Shown here: positions 8,376 through 18,083 of the stretch, one piece after another
Position numbering within the stretch: position 1 is the first letter of the stretch
Layout: each line of letters starts with the position of its first letter
Origin: Stappia sp. MMSF_3263
GTDB taxonomy: Bacteria > Pseudomonadota > Alphaproteobacteria > Rhizobiales > Stappiaceae
DNA length: 64,000 nt
NCBI RefSeq assembly: GCF_030733745.1
Contig: NZ_JASHIK010000001.1
Coordinates: 186,001 to 250,000 of the forward strand
Direction of reading: 5' to 3'
Notes under the pieces: generated by a model
The model's input: only the letters and a program-made list of their open reading frames with translations
Database searches by the model: none
Told to the model about the DNA's origin: nothing
Position numbers and translations under genes: made by a program

Positions 8376-10088
8376 TCAGGCGCGTTCGGTCGACTTGTCG
8401 CGAAAGCTGCGGGCCGATGTCCGTGCCAGCAGGATCGACGGCAGCAACCCGACCATGACGATGAGCAGTGCCGGCAGCGCACCGTCGGCGAAAGCCTCGC
8501 GCGAGGCGGCATTGTAGACGGTCGTTGCCAGGGTCTCGAAATTGAAGGGACGCAGCAGGATCGTTGCCGGCAACTCCTTCATGCAGTCGACAAAGGCGAG
8601 CAGCAGGGCGGTCAGCAACACCGGGCGGATCATCGGCAGATGCACCTCGAACAGGATGCGGCCGGAACTCCTGCCGAGGGTGCGCGCCGCCATGTCGAGA
8701 TGCGGCGTGACCTTGCCGAAGCCACCTTCGACCTGTCCGTAGGCGACCGCCAGAAAGCGCACCATATAGGCGTAGACCAGTGCCGTGCCTGAGCCGATCA
8801 GAAGCAGGCCGGTCGAGAAACCGAAGTTCGAGCGGGCGATCCCGTCGATAAAATTGTCGAAGGTCGCAAGCGGAATGAGGATGCCGACGGCGAGCACCGT
8901 GCCGGGGATGGCATAACCGATCGAGGCGATCCGTCCGAACAGCTGGGTTGCCCGGTTGGCCTGAACGCGCTGGGCATAGGTGAGCACGATGCCGATCGCC
9001 ACGGTAAGCAGGGCTGCGGCAACCGACAGCGACAAGGTGTTGACGACGGCCGCCGCGAGTGCCGGATCGCCCAGTTCGTCCAGCCGCCGGCTCGCATAGT
9101 CGACGAGCAGGGCGGCGGGAAAGACGAAACCGATCGCGACGGGCGCGGCGCAGGCTGCCGTCGCCAGTCCGGCGCGCCAGCCTGCAAGCCGGTAGCTTGG
9201 CAGGGCCAGATAGCGCGTCGAGGTGACGTGGAAGCGCTGCTTGCGGCGGGCGTGCCGCTCGATCCACAGAAGCGCGAAGACAAGGGCCAGCATCGCGCAG
9301 GCAAGCTGCGCGGCACCGGCCAGGCTCGAGCGGTTGATCCAGGTGTCATAGACGGAGAAGCTCATCGTGTGGACACCGAAGAAGGTGACCGCGCCGATAT
9401 CGTTGAGGCATTCCATCAGGGCAAGTGACACACCGACGACGATGGCCGGGCGCGCCAGCGGCAGCGCCACGCGGAAGAACAGGCGCATCGGACCGGCACC
9501 GAGCGTTCGCGAGACGTCGAGCGTGCAGGCCGATTGCAGCAGGAAGGACGCGCGCGTCGTCAGGTAGACATAGGGATAGAGCACGAACCCCATGACGAAG
9601 ACAGCGCCGCCAAGCGAGCGGATCTCGGGAAACCAGTAGTCCCGCGAGCTGCGGAAGCCGAAGATCTCCCGGATCGCGGTCTGTACCGGGCCGGTGAAAT
9701 CCAGGATTTCGACATAGGTATAGGCGATGATGTAGGTCGGCACCGCGAGCGGCACCAGCAGGGCCCAGTCGAAGAAGGCGCGGCCGGGAAACCGGCACAT
9801 TGTCACGAGCCATGCGGTTCCAACGCCGACGACGAAAGTGATCGTGCCGACCCCCGCCATCAGCAGCAGCGTTGTCCAGAGCGAGCGCGGCAGGACGGTT
9901 CCAACCAGATGTCCCCACACGTCCCCTGTGGGCTGCGCCGCGAGGACGGCGAGGGCCACGACGGGCAGCAACGTCAGCGCCGCGACCGCAAAGCCGGCAA
10001 CAAGCCAGATCCTGTCGGCCGGCGTGGCGGCGGAACGCGGTACGGGAGCCCCTGTCGTCAGGGTGTCCATGCGGGCAGTGTCGGTCAT
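8376..10088 (-). CDS. fbpB: Ferric iron ABC transporter permease (fused two-domain)
   Basis: Inner-membrane permease of a Fe(III) ABC importer of the FbpB/AfuB/SfuB type. The 570 residues hold two tandem MetI-like permease halves with about 12 membrane segments. Each half has an EAA-type loop for the ATPase: LGAGPMRLFFRVALPLARP in the first and LGRSSGRILFEVHLPMIRP in the second. The ATG at 10088 is preferred; a TTG at 10145 would add 19 polar residues, and neither has a strong ribosome site. It follows the iron-binding protein gene. No ATPase gene adjoins it, since the next gene converges from the other strand. Confidence 0.88.
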   Translation of the reverse strand: MTDTARMDTLTTGAPVPRSAATPADRIWLVAGFAVAALTLLPVVALAVLAAQPTGDVWGHLVGTVLPRSLWTTLLLMAGVGTITFVVGVGTAWLVTMCRFPGRAFFDWALLVPLAVPTYIIAYTYVEILDFTGPVQTAIREIFGFRSSRDYWFPEIRSLGGAVFVMGFVLYPYVYLTTRASFLLQSACTLDVSRTLGAGPMRLFFRVALPLARPAIVVGVSLALMECLNDIGAVTFFGVHTMSFSVYDTWINRSSLAGAAQLACAMLALVFALLWIERHARRKQRFHVTSTRYLALPSYRLAGWRAGLATAACAAPVAIGFVFPAALLVDYASRRLDELGDPALAAAVVNTLSLSVAAALLTVAIGIVLTYAQRVQANRATQLFGRIASIGYAIPGTVLAVGILIPLATFDNFIDGIARSNFGFSTGLLLIGSGTALVYAYMVRFLAVAYGQVEGGFGKVTPHLDMAARTLGRSSGRILFEVHLPMIRPVLLTALLLAFVDCMKELPATILLRPFNFETLATTVYNAASREAFADGALPALLIVMVGLLPSILLARTSARSFRDKSTERA

Positions 10089-10214
10089 GAAATCGTCGGG
10101 TCGCTTGCTGGCGGAACCGGTCGGACGGGTTGCATTCTCATCCAAAGGGGTCGCTGGCTGGAAACGGCGAACGGCGCGCCGCGCAGGAGCGGGTTGCGTC
10201 GGGACGCGGGTCCG

Positions 10215-11267
10215 TCAGCTTGCAGGACCGTCGTTGTAGCCGACCTTGTCGACCAGTTCACTGGCGGTCTTGCGGTTCTTGGCGATCTCGTCCAGCGGCA
10301 GCGTGTCGGCGTTCAACTCGCCCCAGGAGGCAACCATTTCCGAGATTTCCACGCCCGGCTTGACCGGATACTCGTTGTTGGCCTCGGCATAGATGTGCTG
10401 GGCTTCTTCCGAGGAGAGGAACTCGACGAGCTTCAGGGCCGCATCCGGGTTCGGGGCATGCTTGGCCATGACGACGCCGGAAATGTTCACATGCGTGCCG
10501 CGATCGCCGGCATTCGGGAACAGGATCTTGACCGAGTTGGCCCAGTCCTTCTGCTCCGGCTCTTTCTCGTTGGTCAGCATGGCACCCATGTAATAGGTGT
10601 TGCCGAGCGAGATGTCGCATTCGCCGGCAAAGATCGCCTGGACCTGGCCGCGGTCGTTGCCCGAGGGCTTGCGGGCGAGATTGTCACGCAGGCCGGCAAG
10701 CCACTTTTCCGCTTCCTCTGCGCCCAAGTGGGAGACCATCGAGGCGAACAGGGCGACGTTGTAAACGTGCTGGCCCGAACGGGTGCAGATCTTGCCCTTC
10801 CACTTCGGATCGGCGAGCTCCTCATAGGTAATCGTGTCCTGCTCGACACGCTCCTTCGAGGCATAGACGATGCGCGCGCGTGTGGTGAGGCCGATCCAGT
10901 GGCCCTCCGGATCGCGATAGGCGGCCGGCACGTTGCCGTTGACGACCTCCGAGGAGACCGGCTCGGTGATGCCAAGCTGCTTGGCACCGTCGAGGCGGCC
11001 GATGTCGACCGTCAGCAGCACGTCGGCGGGAGAGTTCGCGCCTTCCGCCTCGATACGCTCGGCAAGGCCGTCGGAGGCGAAGATCACGTTGGTCTTGATG
11101 CCGGTTTCCTTGGTGAAGGCCTCAAGCAGCGGCTCGATCAGGAACGGCTGGCGGTAGGAATAGATGTTGACCTCGCCTTCGGCGACTGCGGGTGTCGCGA
11201 TCGCGGCGGAAGCGAGCAGCAGGGCGGACAGAGCCGCGCCGCGCAGGGTGGCAACTTTCTGGATCAT
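10215..11267 (-). CDS. fbpA: Ferric iron periplasmic binding protein, FbpA/FutA type
   Basis: Periplasmic Fe(III)-binding protein feeding the downstream permease. The 350 residues begin with a signal peptide ending near TPAVAEG. The mature start VNIYSYRQ and the adjacent tyrosines in GNTYYMGA are family hallmarks; paired C-domain tyrosines coordinate iron in FbpA-like proteins. The start at 11267 has GGGAGAG upstream and the signal peptide directly after it. A candidate iron-responsive site lies about 150 nt upstream in an AT-rich stretch. Together with fbpB it forms a binding protein-permease pair without a linked ATPase. Confidence 0.9.
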   Translation of the reverse strand: MIQKVATLRGAALSALLLASAAIATPAVAEGEVNIYSYRQPFLIEPLLEAFTKETGIKTNVIFASDGLAERIEAEGANSPADVLLTVDIGRLDGAKQLGITEPVSSEVVNGNVPAAYRDPEGHWIGLTTRARIVYASKERVEQDTITYEELADPKWKGKICTRSGQHVYNVALFASMVSHLGAEEAEKWLAGLRDNLARKPSGNDRGQVQAIFAGECDISLGNTYYMGAMLTNEKEPEQKDWANSVKILFPNAGDRGTHVNISGVVMAKHAPNPDAALKLVEFLSSEEAQHIYAEANNEYPVKPGVEISEMVASWGELNADTLPLDEIAKNRKTASELVDKVGYNDGPAS

Positions 11268-11415
11268 GTGTCTCTCCCAGCACCCAGGGGACAAGGCCCT
11301 GATGTCGGTTTGCATTGGCGCGGGCATCTGCCGTTACGGCAGTATCGTCCCGCGCGCCTGCATCATAGAAACAGGAGTTTTTCTGTCAACAAATATCGCT
11401 TTTAATATCAATAGA

Positions 11416-11431
11416 TTAGAAGAGTTCAAAA
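11416..11431. promoter_or_regulatory. Possible Irr/iron-box-like site upstream of fbpA
   Basis: TTAGAAGAGTTCAAAA sits in an unusually AT-rich patch (about 11367-11440) upstream of fbpA. It loosely resembles the TTTAGAA...TTCTAAA dyad bound by Irr in alphaproteobacteria, but the match is imperfect and I did not test it. Confidence 0.25.
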
Positions 11432-11490
11432 CTAACCTGAATGTCGATTTCCGGTTTCCGGATAAGAGCTTGCGGGAGAGCCGGCCTCTT

Positions 11491-12453
11491 TCAGGGCGAT
11501 GGTGTGCCTCCGGCGAGCACTTCGCCCATCCAGGCGGTGTCGATATTCTGGCCGCAAAGGATGACGCCGGGTGTTTCTCCCCGCTTGCCGTCGGCCATCA
11601 GCGCCGCGAGGGGAGCGGCTCCCGCGCCCTCGGCAAGATTGTGCGTGCTGCGGTAATAGACGCGGATGGCCTCGGCCACCTGGTCGTCGCTGACGCGCAC
11701 GATGTCTTCCGCGCCGGCCCGGATCACGGCGAGCGCGGCTTCGTCCGGGCAACGCACCGCCATGCCGTCGGCAAAGGTGGTGGCACTGGCCATCTCGGTC
11801 AGCCTGCCCGTCTCGAGGGAGCGCGCATAGGCATCCGCCTTGTCGGAGACCACGCCGATGATTTTGGTCGTGAGGCCGAGGGCATTGCGTGCGGAGATGA
11901 GTCCGCAAATGCCCGATCCCAGCCCGATCGGCACATAGACCACATCGAGATCCGGCACCGCCCGCAGGAATTCCATCGCATAGGTCGCGACGCCGCGCAC
12001 GAGATCGGCATGGAAGCTCGGCACCATGTACAGGCCGCGCTCCTCGGCCAACGCCTTCGCATGCACCTTGGCCGCATCGAAATCCTCGCCCTCCTCGACG
12101 AGTTCTGCCCCGAAGGCCCGCATCGCGGCGTTCTTCTCCGTGGAGTTTCCCCGAGGAACGACGATCGTGCAGGCGATGCCGTGCCGGCTCGCGGCGAAGG
12201 CCAGGCTCTGCCCGTGATTGCCGCGCGTGGCCGAGACGATGCCGGTGCCGCGTGTCGACCGCCGGGCCAGTTCGTGCAGCATGACGAGGCCGCCGCGCAC
12301 CTTGAACGCACCGGTCGGCGTGTGGTTCTCGTGCTTGACCCAGACCGGCTTCCCCGTGTGCTCGGCGAGCAGCGGCCAGGCATATTGCGGGGTCGGACGC
12401 ATCGACCGGTAGACGATGTCGGCGGCGTCCTCGATGGCGGCAAGAGTGAGCAT
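11491..12453 (-). CDS. PLP-dependent threonine dehydratase-like enzyme
   Basis: Fold-type II PLP enzyme of the serine/threonine dehydratase group, about 320 residues. The cofactor lysine lies in TGAFKVRGG (about residue 50), the phosphate-binding glycine loop in GLGSGICG, and SATRGNHGQS is typical of catabolic dehydratases. There is no C-terminal ACT domain, so feedback-regulated IlvA is unlikely. Threonine, hydroxyaspartate or hydroxyectoine-route ammonia-lyases are all possible; a neighbouring ectoine cluster that would favour the last is absent. ATG 12453 is chosen because homology begins at once (LTLAAIEDAADIVYRSM), although its ribosome site is weak. Confidence 0.75.
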   Translation of the reverse strand: MLTLAAIEDAADIVYRSMRPTPQYAWPLLAEHTGKPVWVKHENHTPTGAFKVRGGLVMLHELARRSTRGTGIVSATRGNHGQSLAFAASRHGIACTIVVPRGNSTEKNAAMRAFGAELVEEGEDFDAAKVHAKALAEERGLYMVPSFHADLVRGVATYAMEFLRAVPDLDVVYVPIGLGSGICGLISARNALGLTTKIIGVVSDKADAYARSLETGRLTEMASATTFADGMAVRCPDEAALAVIRAGAEDIVRVSDDQVAEAIRVYYRSTHNLAEGAGAAPLAALMADGKRGETPGVILCGQNIDTAWMGEVLAGGTPSP

Positions 12454-12586
12454 GGCGTGTCCGCGAAAAAAGGGCGCGAGCCCGTAGGGGCGCGCCCGAA
12501 GGAGGGAGCACCACACTGGCAAGGAAGCGCGCGGGGGTCAATCCGCGCCGGCAGCAGGCCGGCGCGTGTCGCGGGGTCCGTTCAGA

Positions 12587-15500
12587 CTACTCGGCAAGCA
12601 CCCGTTGCGGGGGGAAGGTGACCTCGATCAGCGTGCCGTGATTGACTTCCGAATCGATGCGGAAGCTTGCCCGGTTCGCCTCGACCAGCGCCTTGGTCAA
12701 TGGCAGGCCGAGCCCCGTGCCGCCGCCGTGGCGTGCGGTGTGCAGCTGGCGGAAAGGCTCCATCGCCGCGGCCAGGTCCTGGTGGCTCATGCCCATCCCG
12801 GTGTCGCGAACCCTCAGGATCACCTCGCCGCTGTCCTCCAGCGCGGTCGAGACGATGACCTGGCCGCCGGGCTGGTTGAACTTGATGGCGTTGGACAGAA
12901 GGTTCAGCACGATCTGGCGCACCGAGCGACCATCGGCGACGATCTTCGGCACCGATGTGGGCAGGCTGGCGCGAATGATCACCCGCTCGCGGTTGGCCTG
13001 CGGCTGCATGAGGGCGACGCACTCGCGAATGATGTCGTTCGCCGAGACCGCTTCGAAGGTGAGATCGAGCTTGCCAGCCTCGATCTTCGACAGGTCGAGC
13101 AGGTCGTTGATCAGGCTCATGATATGCGAGCCGGAATTGTGGATGTCGCGCAGGTAGCCCTTGTAGCGGTCGTTGCCGACCGGACCGAAGCGCTCTTCCA
13201 TCATCACTTCCGAAAAGCCGATGATCGCGTTGAGCGGGGTGCGGATCTCGTGGCTGATCTTGGCGAGGAAGTCCGACTTCTGCGAGCTGGCGTTCTCCGC
13301 CTGCCGCTTTGCATCCGTCAGTTCCTCTTCCGCCGTCTTCCACTGGGTGATGTCGCGCAGCACCGTGCAGAAGCGCGGTCCTTCCGCCCCGTGGCCGACC
13401 CGGCCGATGGTCATGAACAGCGGGATCAGGCCGCCGGAGCGCAGCTGGCCGATCACCTCGCGCCCGTCGTTGAGCACGCTGGCGACGCCGTTTCGGGCAA
13501 GGCCGTCTAGATAGTCGCTGGCATCCCGATGGCTTTCGGGGGCCAGGTAGTCGCTGAGCGGCGCGCCGACCATGTCTTCTCGCGCCGCGTCGAACAAGGC
13601 CTCGGCCGAGCGGTTCACCTTCATGATGCGGCCGCCTTCGTCGAGGATCAGCACGCCGTCCGTCGCGGTCTCGAGCACCGCGTCCATTTCGGCGAGGTGT
13701 TCCTCTGCGAGCGACAGCGACGACTGCGTCTCGTGGAGCCGGTCGAGCGCCGCCTCCTGCGCCGGGTCGTGGCGGTCGAGCAAGGACATCATCAATGCCG
13801 TACCGTCCTTCCACGCGACGCTGTGCAGGCGTGACTTGACCGGCTTCGCCCCCCCGTCGGCAAGGCGGATGCGCATGGTCCGTTCCGTCATCGCGCCGGG
13901 CAGGGAACTGGGCCAGTCCTCGGGTTCGGCGAAAATGGCATCGAGCCCGCCGACTGCGTGCAGTGCTTCAAGGTCGGGATAGCCGAGCAGGTCGAGCAGC
14001 GTGGCGTTGGCGTAGTCGACATCCTCGCCATCGATGATGGCAACGCCCACCGGCAGCTTGTCGAGCAGGTTGGTGCGCGCCGCCCGTGGCGTCGCCGTTG
14101 CGGATGTGCGCGGGACGATGCCAAGGCTCGCGACATTGGCCGATGCCGGCATTCCCGTGGCATCGTCTTCGTCAGGAGAGGCGATGTCTTCCGTCGGCTT
14201 GGCAGCCTCCACGAGATCCGCGTCCGCTTTCGCATCATCCGTCGCAACGCTCGGCGTGCTGTCCTGCGGAGCGGCAGCAAGGACCTCCGGCTCGCCGGTT
14301 TCCGAACGCGCGCCAAGTGCCTCGGCGATCTTGCGGAAAGCTTCCCTTTCGGGTTTGGACAAGCGCGAGGTGTCGGCGTCCTCGGTCCTGTAGGATGAAG
14401 CGGACCGGACAGACGGCAATGGCTTTTCGTCTTCGGCCGTTTCGAAGTCTGCCGGCGCGTCGACCGGGTCTGGCGAAACATTGGCAACCGGGCTTTCGGG
14501 CGTGTTGCCCCGAGCGTTCGCGTCCGCATCACCGTCGGGTTGCGGGAGGGAGCCTGTCGTACGCTCGTCGTCGTTGCCGAAAGTGATTTCCGGTTCTTCT
14601 TCCAGGTCGTCTGCAGACGTCGCGTCCGCGAGCCCGGCGAAGGTGTTTTCCCGGTCGTCGGCTTCCGGCTCGGACGCATGGTCGTCAAGCGCGGGGAACG
14701 CGCCGGTCCCGGCGGTGTCCTCGACGAAACCTTCCACCCCGTCATCGGCGGCAAGACCGGATGCTGCGGGCTCTCCGGGCTCGGCAGCCGCATCGTCGTC
14801 CTCGTCGTCGGAGGCGGCGGGCTCCCCGGCGTCTGCCGTTGAAATGGCATCGGCCGCGGCCGTCGCGTCCTCCGGTGCCTCGGAGGGATCCGTCTCGGCG
14901 TCGGCAAGAACCGGCGGATCAAGCGTCAGCTCGCCGGCAACCGGCTCCTCCACGAGCATCACGTCATCCGTCTCCGCCGGATCTGCTCCGGCGGCGTCCA
15001 GGGGCGGGCGCATGACAATGCGCGTGCCGAGGGCGTCGGTGTCTTCCACCGCCTCGCCGGTGCGGCAGACGCCGAAACCGCGAAACCCCTCGAAGATACG
15101 CTGCCTGTCGAAGGCGGGCAGGGCTGCCATGTCGACCGGCACGCGCAGGGCCGCGCCGCTGACCGGCCACGCGACGGTACGTCCGCTCCAGGTGTCGCGC
15201 CGCCTGAGGGCTGCCGACACGCGGCCGTCGCGATCGAGATCGAAGCGTTCCGCCACTTCTTCCCAGGTCAGCCCGACGACATCGGCAGCTTCGGGACCGA
15301 GCGTCTCGGCAAACTCCGGAGACAGGAAAGTGAAGCGCCGGTCGATGTCCATCTTCCACGCAAACCGTACCGGGCGCTCGCGCGCATCGAACCGGAAGCC
15401 GGAAGCGGCCGCCGCCGGCAGGTCAACGGCGGGAACGGCGTCGTCCTCATGATCCGGTCCCGCGTGAGGGGAAACCGGGGCCTCGTCTTCTTCTGCCGTC

Positions 15501-16924
15501 ATCTCGTCGGCCGCGTCGACATCGGCCTGCCCGTAGACTGCCGTGTGGGCTTCCTCGCCGGTGGCGGCGAGGTCGTCGAACGTCAGCTCTTCAGCGTCCA
15601 GGATGTTGCCGGCAATCGTGCTCTCGTCTGCATCCTCGGCAGGAGAGCTGAAAAGCCCTGCATGAGCTCGCGTGCCGGCATCCTCTTCATCCTGGCCCGC
15701 ATTCTGGCTGGCGTCCTCGTCGTCGACCCCGACGAGATCGAGAGCGTCGTCGGCATCCGCCGGGAATTGTGGGTCGCGCTCGGTATCCGCCCGCTCCGTG
15801 CCGGCGGCAGCGGTTTCCGTGTCCTCGTCGGCGCGATCCGGCACCGGCGACAGCCCTTCCGGCTGGCGGACGGTCTCAAAGTCGCCGCTTGCGTCGTCGT
15901 CTCCAGGATGCGTCTCATGGGCAGGCTCGGCGCCTGCCGGTGGCAACTGCGTGGCGTCCCCGGAGGTCTCGTCCGCAGGCCTGTCGGTCGCGCGCGAGGC
16001 GGAGAGGAACCGGGTTCCGCTGGCGAAGGCAAACAGACCACCCTGTGCCCAGCGTCGACGCGGGGCTGCCGGTTCGCTTTCCTCCGCTTCGGCATCTGTT
16101 GCGGCTGGCAGGGGCGGCGGGGTCTCTTCCTGCGGGGCTTCTTCCTGTGAAATCGGAGCGCCCGTCAGCGCCTCGGCTTCCATTGAAGCAGTGTCCCCGG
16201 CGGTTTCCGGCTCGAACCCGTCCGGATCTTCGGACGAGACGGCCATTGCCGCCGCCGCATCAAGTGCGGGCTTGTGCGTGTCGGCGGCGTTCGTCATGTC
16301 GGCGAGCAGCAGGATCGAGCCGGTGTCGAGCATCAGAACGCTGGCGTCCCGATCGGCGCCCTCGATCTCGAAGCTCCGGCGCAAGGGGGCATGCTTGGCG
16401 CTGCGCAGCGCCGTCTTGACGATGTCGAGAGCGGGACCGGCGAGCCCGGCTTCGCCGGACTGCACGCTGCCGTCGCGGCGGTAGAGAAACGCCGCATGCG
16501 AGGAATGGGAGATCAGGGCGAGCAAAGCGCTTTCATCCTGCGTGCCGGTGGCGCCAGGGGCATCAAGCGCCACGATAAGCGCGCCATTGCTACCGTCTGC
16601 AAGCACGAGGCGGCGGCAAGCACAGGTGAGCAGCATCACCCGCAGTCCGCGATAGAAGCGCAGGCGATCGGTCGTGTCGCGGTCGATGGGGCCGGATGTG
16701 GCGACACGGGCGATGTGGGGACGTGCCGGTGCGCGCGCCAGACCGGTGAGATCGGCAAGCTCGGACAGCCCCTTGACGCCGAAAAACGCCGCGCCCGCGG
16801 GATTCGCCCAAAGGATGCTCTTTCCGTCCTCCGCCCATATCCAGGCGGGGCGGGGATCGGTGAGATAGATGTTGGCGGCAGCGAGGCCGCTCAACGCCAT
16901 GAAGGTGCTCAACTGGCTGTTCAT
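12587..16924 (-). CDS. PdhS/PleC/DivJ-like PAS sensor histidine kinase with a long acidic middle region
   Basis: Predicted cell-cycle histidine kinase, 1445 residues. The C-terminal core is intact: H-box SHEIRTPLNAIIGFSEVMM (His about 1225), N-box LNLLSNAIKF, G-box DTGMGM and GGGTGLGL. The segment MMEERFGPVGNDRYKGY after the H-box is characteristic of the PdhS/PleC/DivJ group, which acts on DivK/PleD in alphaproteobacteria. PAS-like folds are visible near the N-terminus, around residues 530-640, and twice before the kinase core. Long Ala/Glu/Asp-rich low-complexity stretches (roughly 240-520 and 640-960) link them, making it longer than most relatives. No membrane segment is evident. ATG 16924 has GGAGAG upstream; a GTG two codons earlier is possible. 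Confidence 0.8.
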   Translation of the reverse strand: MNSQLSTFMALSGLAAANIYLTDPRPAWIWAEDGKSILWANPAGAAFFGVKGLSELADLTGLARAPARPHIARVATSGPIDRDTTDRLRFYRGLRVMLLTCACRRLVLADGSNGALIVALDAPGATGTQDESALLALISHSSHAAFLYRRDGSVQSGEAGLAGPALDIVKTALRSAKHAPLRRSFEIEGADRDASVLMLDTGSILLLADMTNAADTHKPALDAAAAMAVSSEDPDGFEPETAGDTASMEAEALTGAPISQEEAPQEETPPPLPAATDAEAEESEPAAPRRRWAQGGLFAFASGTRFLSASRATDRPADETSGDATQLPPAGAEPAHETHPGDDDASGDFETVRQPEGLSPVPDRADEDTETAAAGTERADTERDPQFPADADDALDLVGVDDEDASQNAGQDEEDAGTRAHAGLFSSPAEDADESTIAGNILDAEELTFDDLAATGEEAHTAVYGQADVDAADEMTAEEDEAPVSPHAGPDHEDDAVPAVDLPAAAASGFRFDARERPVRFAWKMDIDRRFTFLSPEFAETLGPEAADVVGLTWEEVAERFDLDRDGRVSAALRRRDTWSGRTVAWPVSGAALRVPVDMAALPAFDRQRIFEGFRGFGVCRTGEAVEDTDALGTRIVMRPPLDAAGADPAETDDVMLVEEPVAGELTLDPPVLADAETDPSEAPEDATAAADAISTADAGEPAASDDEDDDAAAEPGEPAASGLAADDGVEGFVEDTAGTGAFPALDDHASEPEADDRENTFAGLADATSADDLEEEPEITFGNDDERTTGSLPQPDGDADANARGNTPESPVANVSPDPVDAPADFETAEDEKPLPSVRSASSYRTEDADTSRLSKPEREAFRKIAEALGARSETGEPEVLAAAPQDSTPSVATDDAKADADLVEAAKPTEDIASPDEDDATGMPASANVASLGIVPRTSATATPRAARTNLLDKLPVGVAIIDGEDVDYANATLLDLLGYPDLEALHAVGGLDAIFAEPEDWPSSLPGAMTERTMRIRLADGGAKPVKSRLHSVAWKDGTALMMSLLDRHDPAQEAALDRLHETQSSLSLAEEHLAEMDAVLETATDGVLILDEGGRIMKVNRSAEALFDAAREDMVGAPLSDYLAPESHRDASDYLDGLARNGVASVLNDGREVIGQLRSGGLIPLFMTIGRVGHGAEGPRFCTVLRDITQWKTAEEELTDAKRQAENASSQKSDFLAKISHEIRTPLNAIIGFSEVMMEERFGPVGNDRYKGYLRDIHNSGSHIMSLINDLLDLSKIEAGKLDLTFEAVSANDIIRECVALMQPQANRERVIIRASLPTSVPKIVADGRSVRQIVLNLLSNAIKFNQPGGQVIVSTALEDSGEVILRVRDTGMGMSHQDLAAAMEPFRQLHTARHGGGTGLGLPLTKALVEANRASFRIDSEVNHGTLIEVTFPPQRVLAE

Positions 16925-17338
16925 GGGCACGCTCTCTCCGCCGTTGCGGTGCTCGCCGGTGGTCCCGTCATTCGCGGTAGGCGGCCGGAACCCGGGCGGG
17001 GGGCGGGCAGCAAGGCCGAAAACCCTCTCGATCAGGGGCCTCGGCGCAAACCCGCACGCACATACCGCATTCCGTTAACGCCTCACGCGGTAAACAAAGA
17101 GTAAATATCGTTTCAAATCCGAGTCGTCCACGCCAAGCGCCCCGAATGCCGTCATTCTCTTCAAGTGTGGTTAATCGCGGGAATCGAGCATTGACGTGGC
17201 GGCGGCGCCCGGCAGCAAGGCGCGGTGAGATCTGGGGCTCCCCTTTAACGCTATTTCCTCTAGGATCGAAGGCCGGTGCCGGTGGGCGGCGACCCCCTGG
17301 CGTCTGGGCAGATAACGAAAACGGCAAGGAGAAGCATC

Positions 17339-17725
17339 GTGGCGAAAGGCGACAAGAGCGGCTTTGAGATCCCTGAGCAGATGCGTGAGATGGCCGACCA
17401 GAGCGTTGGCCAGGCGCGCAAGGCTTTCGACGACTACATGAGCGCGACACGCAAGGCGGTCGGCAGTGCCGAGGATACGGCGCAGACCGTGAAGGCCGGC
17501 GCCGACGACATGGGCCGCACCGCGCTGGAATACACGGAGGAGCATGTCTCCGCCGCATTCGATCTCGCGCAGAAGATGGTGCGGGCCGGCGATGTTCAGG
17601 AAATGATGCAATTGCAGAGCGAGTATCTGCGCAAGCAGATGGAGGCGCTCGGCGAGCAGGTCCGCGATCTCGGCGACAAGGCGGCAAGGACGGCGCAGGA
17701 TGCCGCCAAGAAAACGCGCGGCTGA
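17339..17725 (+). CDS. Phasin family protein (short)
   Basis: Predicted coat protein of polyhydroxyalkanoate granules, 128 residues, mostly amphipathic helix. EIPEQMREMADQSVGQARKA matches the conserved start of Phasin_2 proteins, and QLQSEYLRKQMEALGEQVRD matches the later helix. The GTG start has AAGGAG nearby and lies directly before the conserved segment. A longer paralogue follows 358 nt downstream on the same strand, so the two form a phasin pair. The role is inferred from family membership; some Phasin_2 proteins have no known PHA link. Confidence 0.82.
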   Translation: MAKGDKSGFEIPEQMREMADQSVGQARKAFDDYMSATRKAVGSAEDTAQTVKAGADDMGRTALEYTEEHVSAAFDLAQKMVRAGDVQEMMQLQSEYLRKQMEALGEQVRDLGDKAARTAQDAAKKTRG

Positions 17726-18083
17726 AGACAGGCGAGCGAAGACTGGCGGTTGACGGCGACGGGCTGAAGAGGCGCGGCGCGCACTGCGGATATCGCGGCG
17801 GGCCGCCACCCCACGACCGCCGGTCGCAATACCGGCTTCCCGACAAGACAGGTATGTTGGCGCACGCGGCGGCCCGGCCAGGGCCGCCGCGTGCGGCCGT
17901 TTCCGGCCCGGTTTTCGGGGGCGTGATCTTGTGCGTCGCAATATTTATGTTGCAATGCACAATGGTCGTTGCTATATGTCGTTCTGTAGATGGCGATCGG
18001 CGCGTTGGCGTTGAGATCGCAAAAAATTCCCCGCAAGGCGCGGGACGCAGCTCAAGCGCGCCCCGGCCAAAGGAGTTGAGATC
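17726..18083. other. Intergenic region between the two phasins
   Basis: 358 nt without a convincing gene. The left half is GC-rich; the right half has an AT-rich promoter-like patch with the inverted repeat at 17929-17962 and an AAAGGAG ribosome site just before the second phasin. Confidence 0.6.
17929..17962. promoter_or_regulatory. Inverted repeat with TGC-N3-GCA arms, possible PhaR operator
   Basis: Arms TTGTGCGTCGCAA and TTGCAATGCACAA are separated by 8 bp. Each contains TGC-N3-GCA, the kind of motif reported for the PHA-responsive repressor PhaR at phasin promoters. It lies about 120 nt before the second phasin. The assignment is inference from motif and position. Confidence 0.45.

Noticed and set aside
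9534-11405. 623-aa open frame on the plus strand
   Set aside because: Antisense to fbpA and fbpB; no conserved motif.
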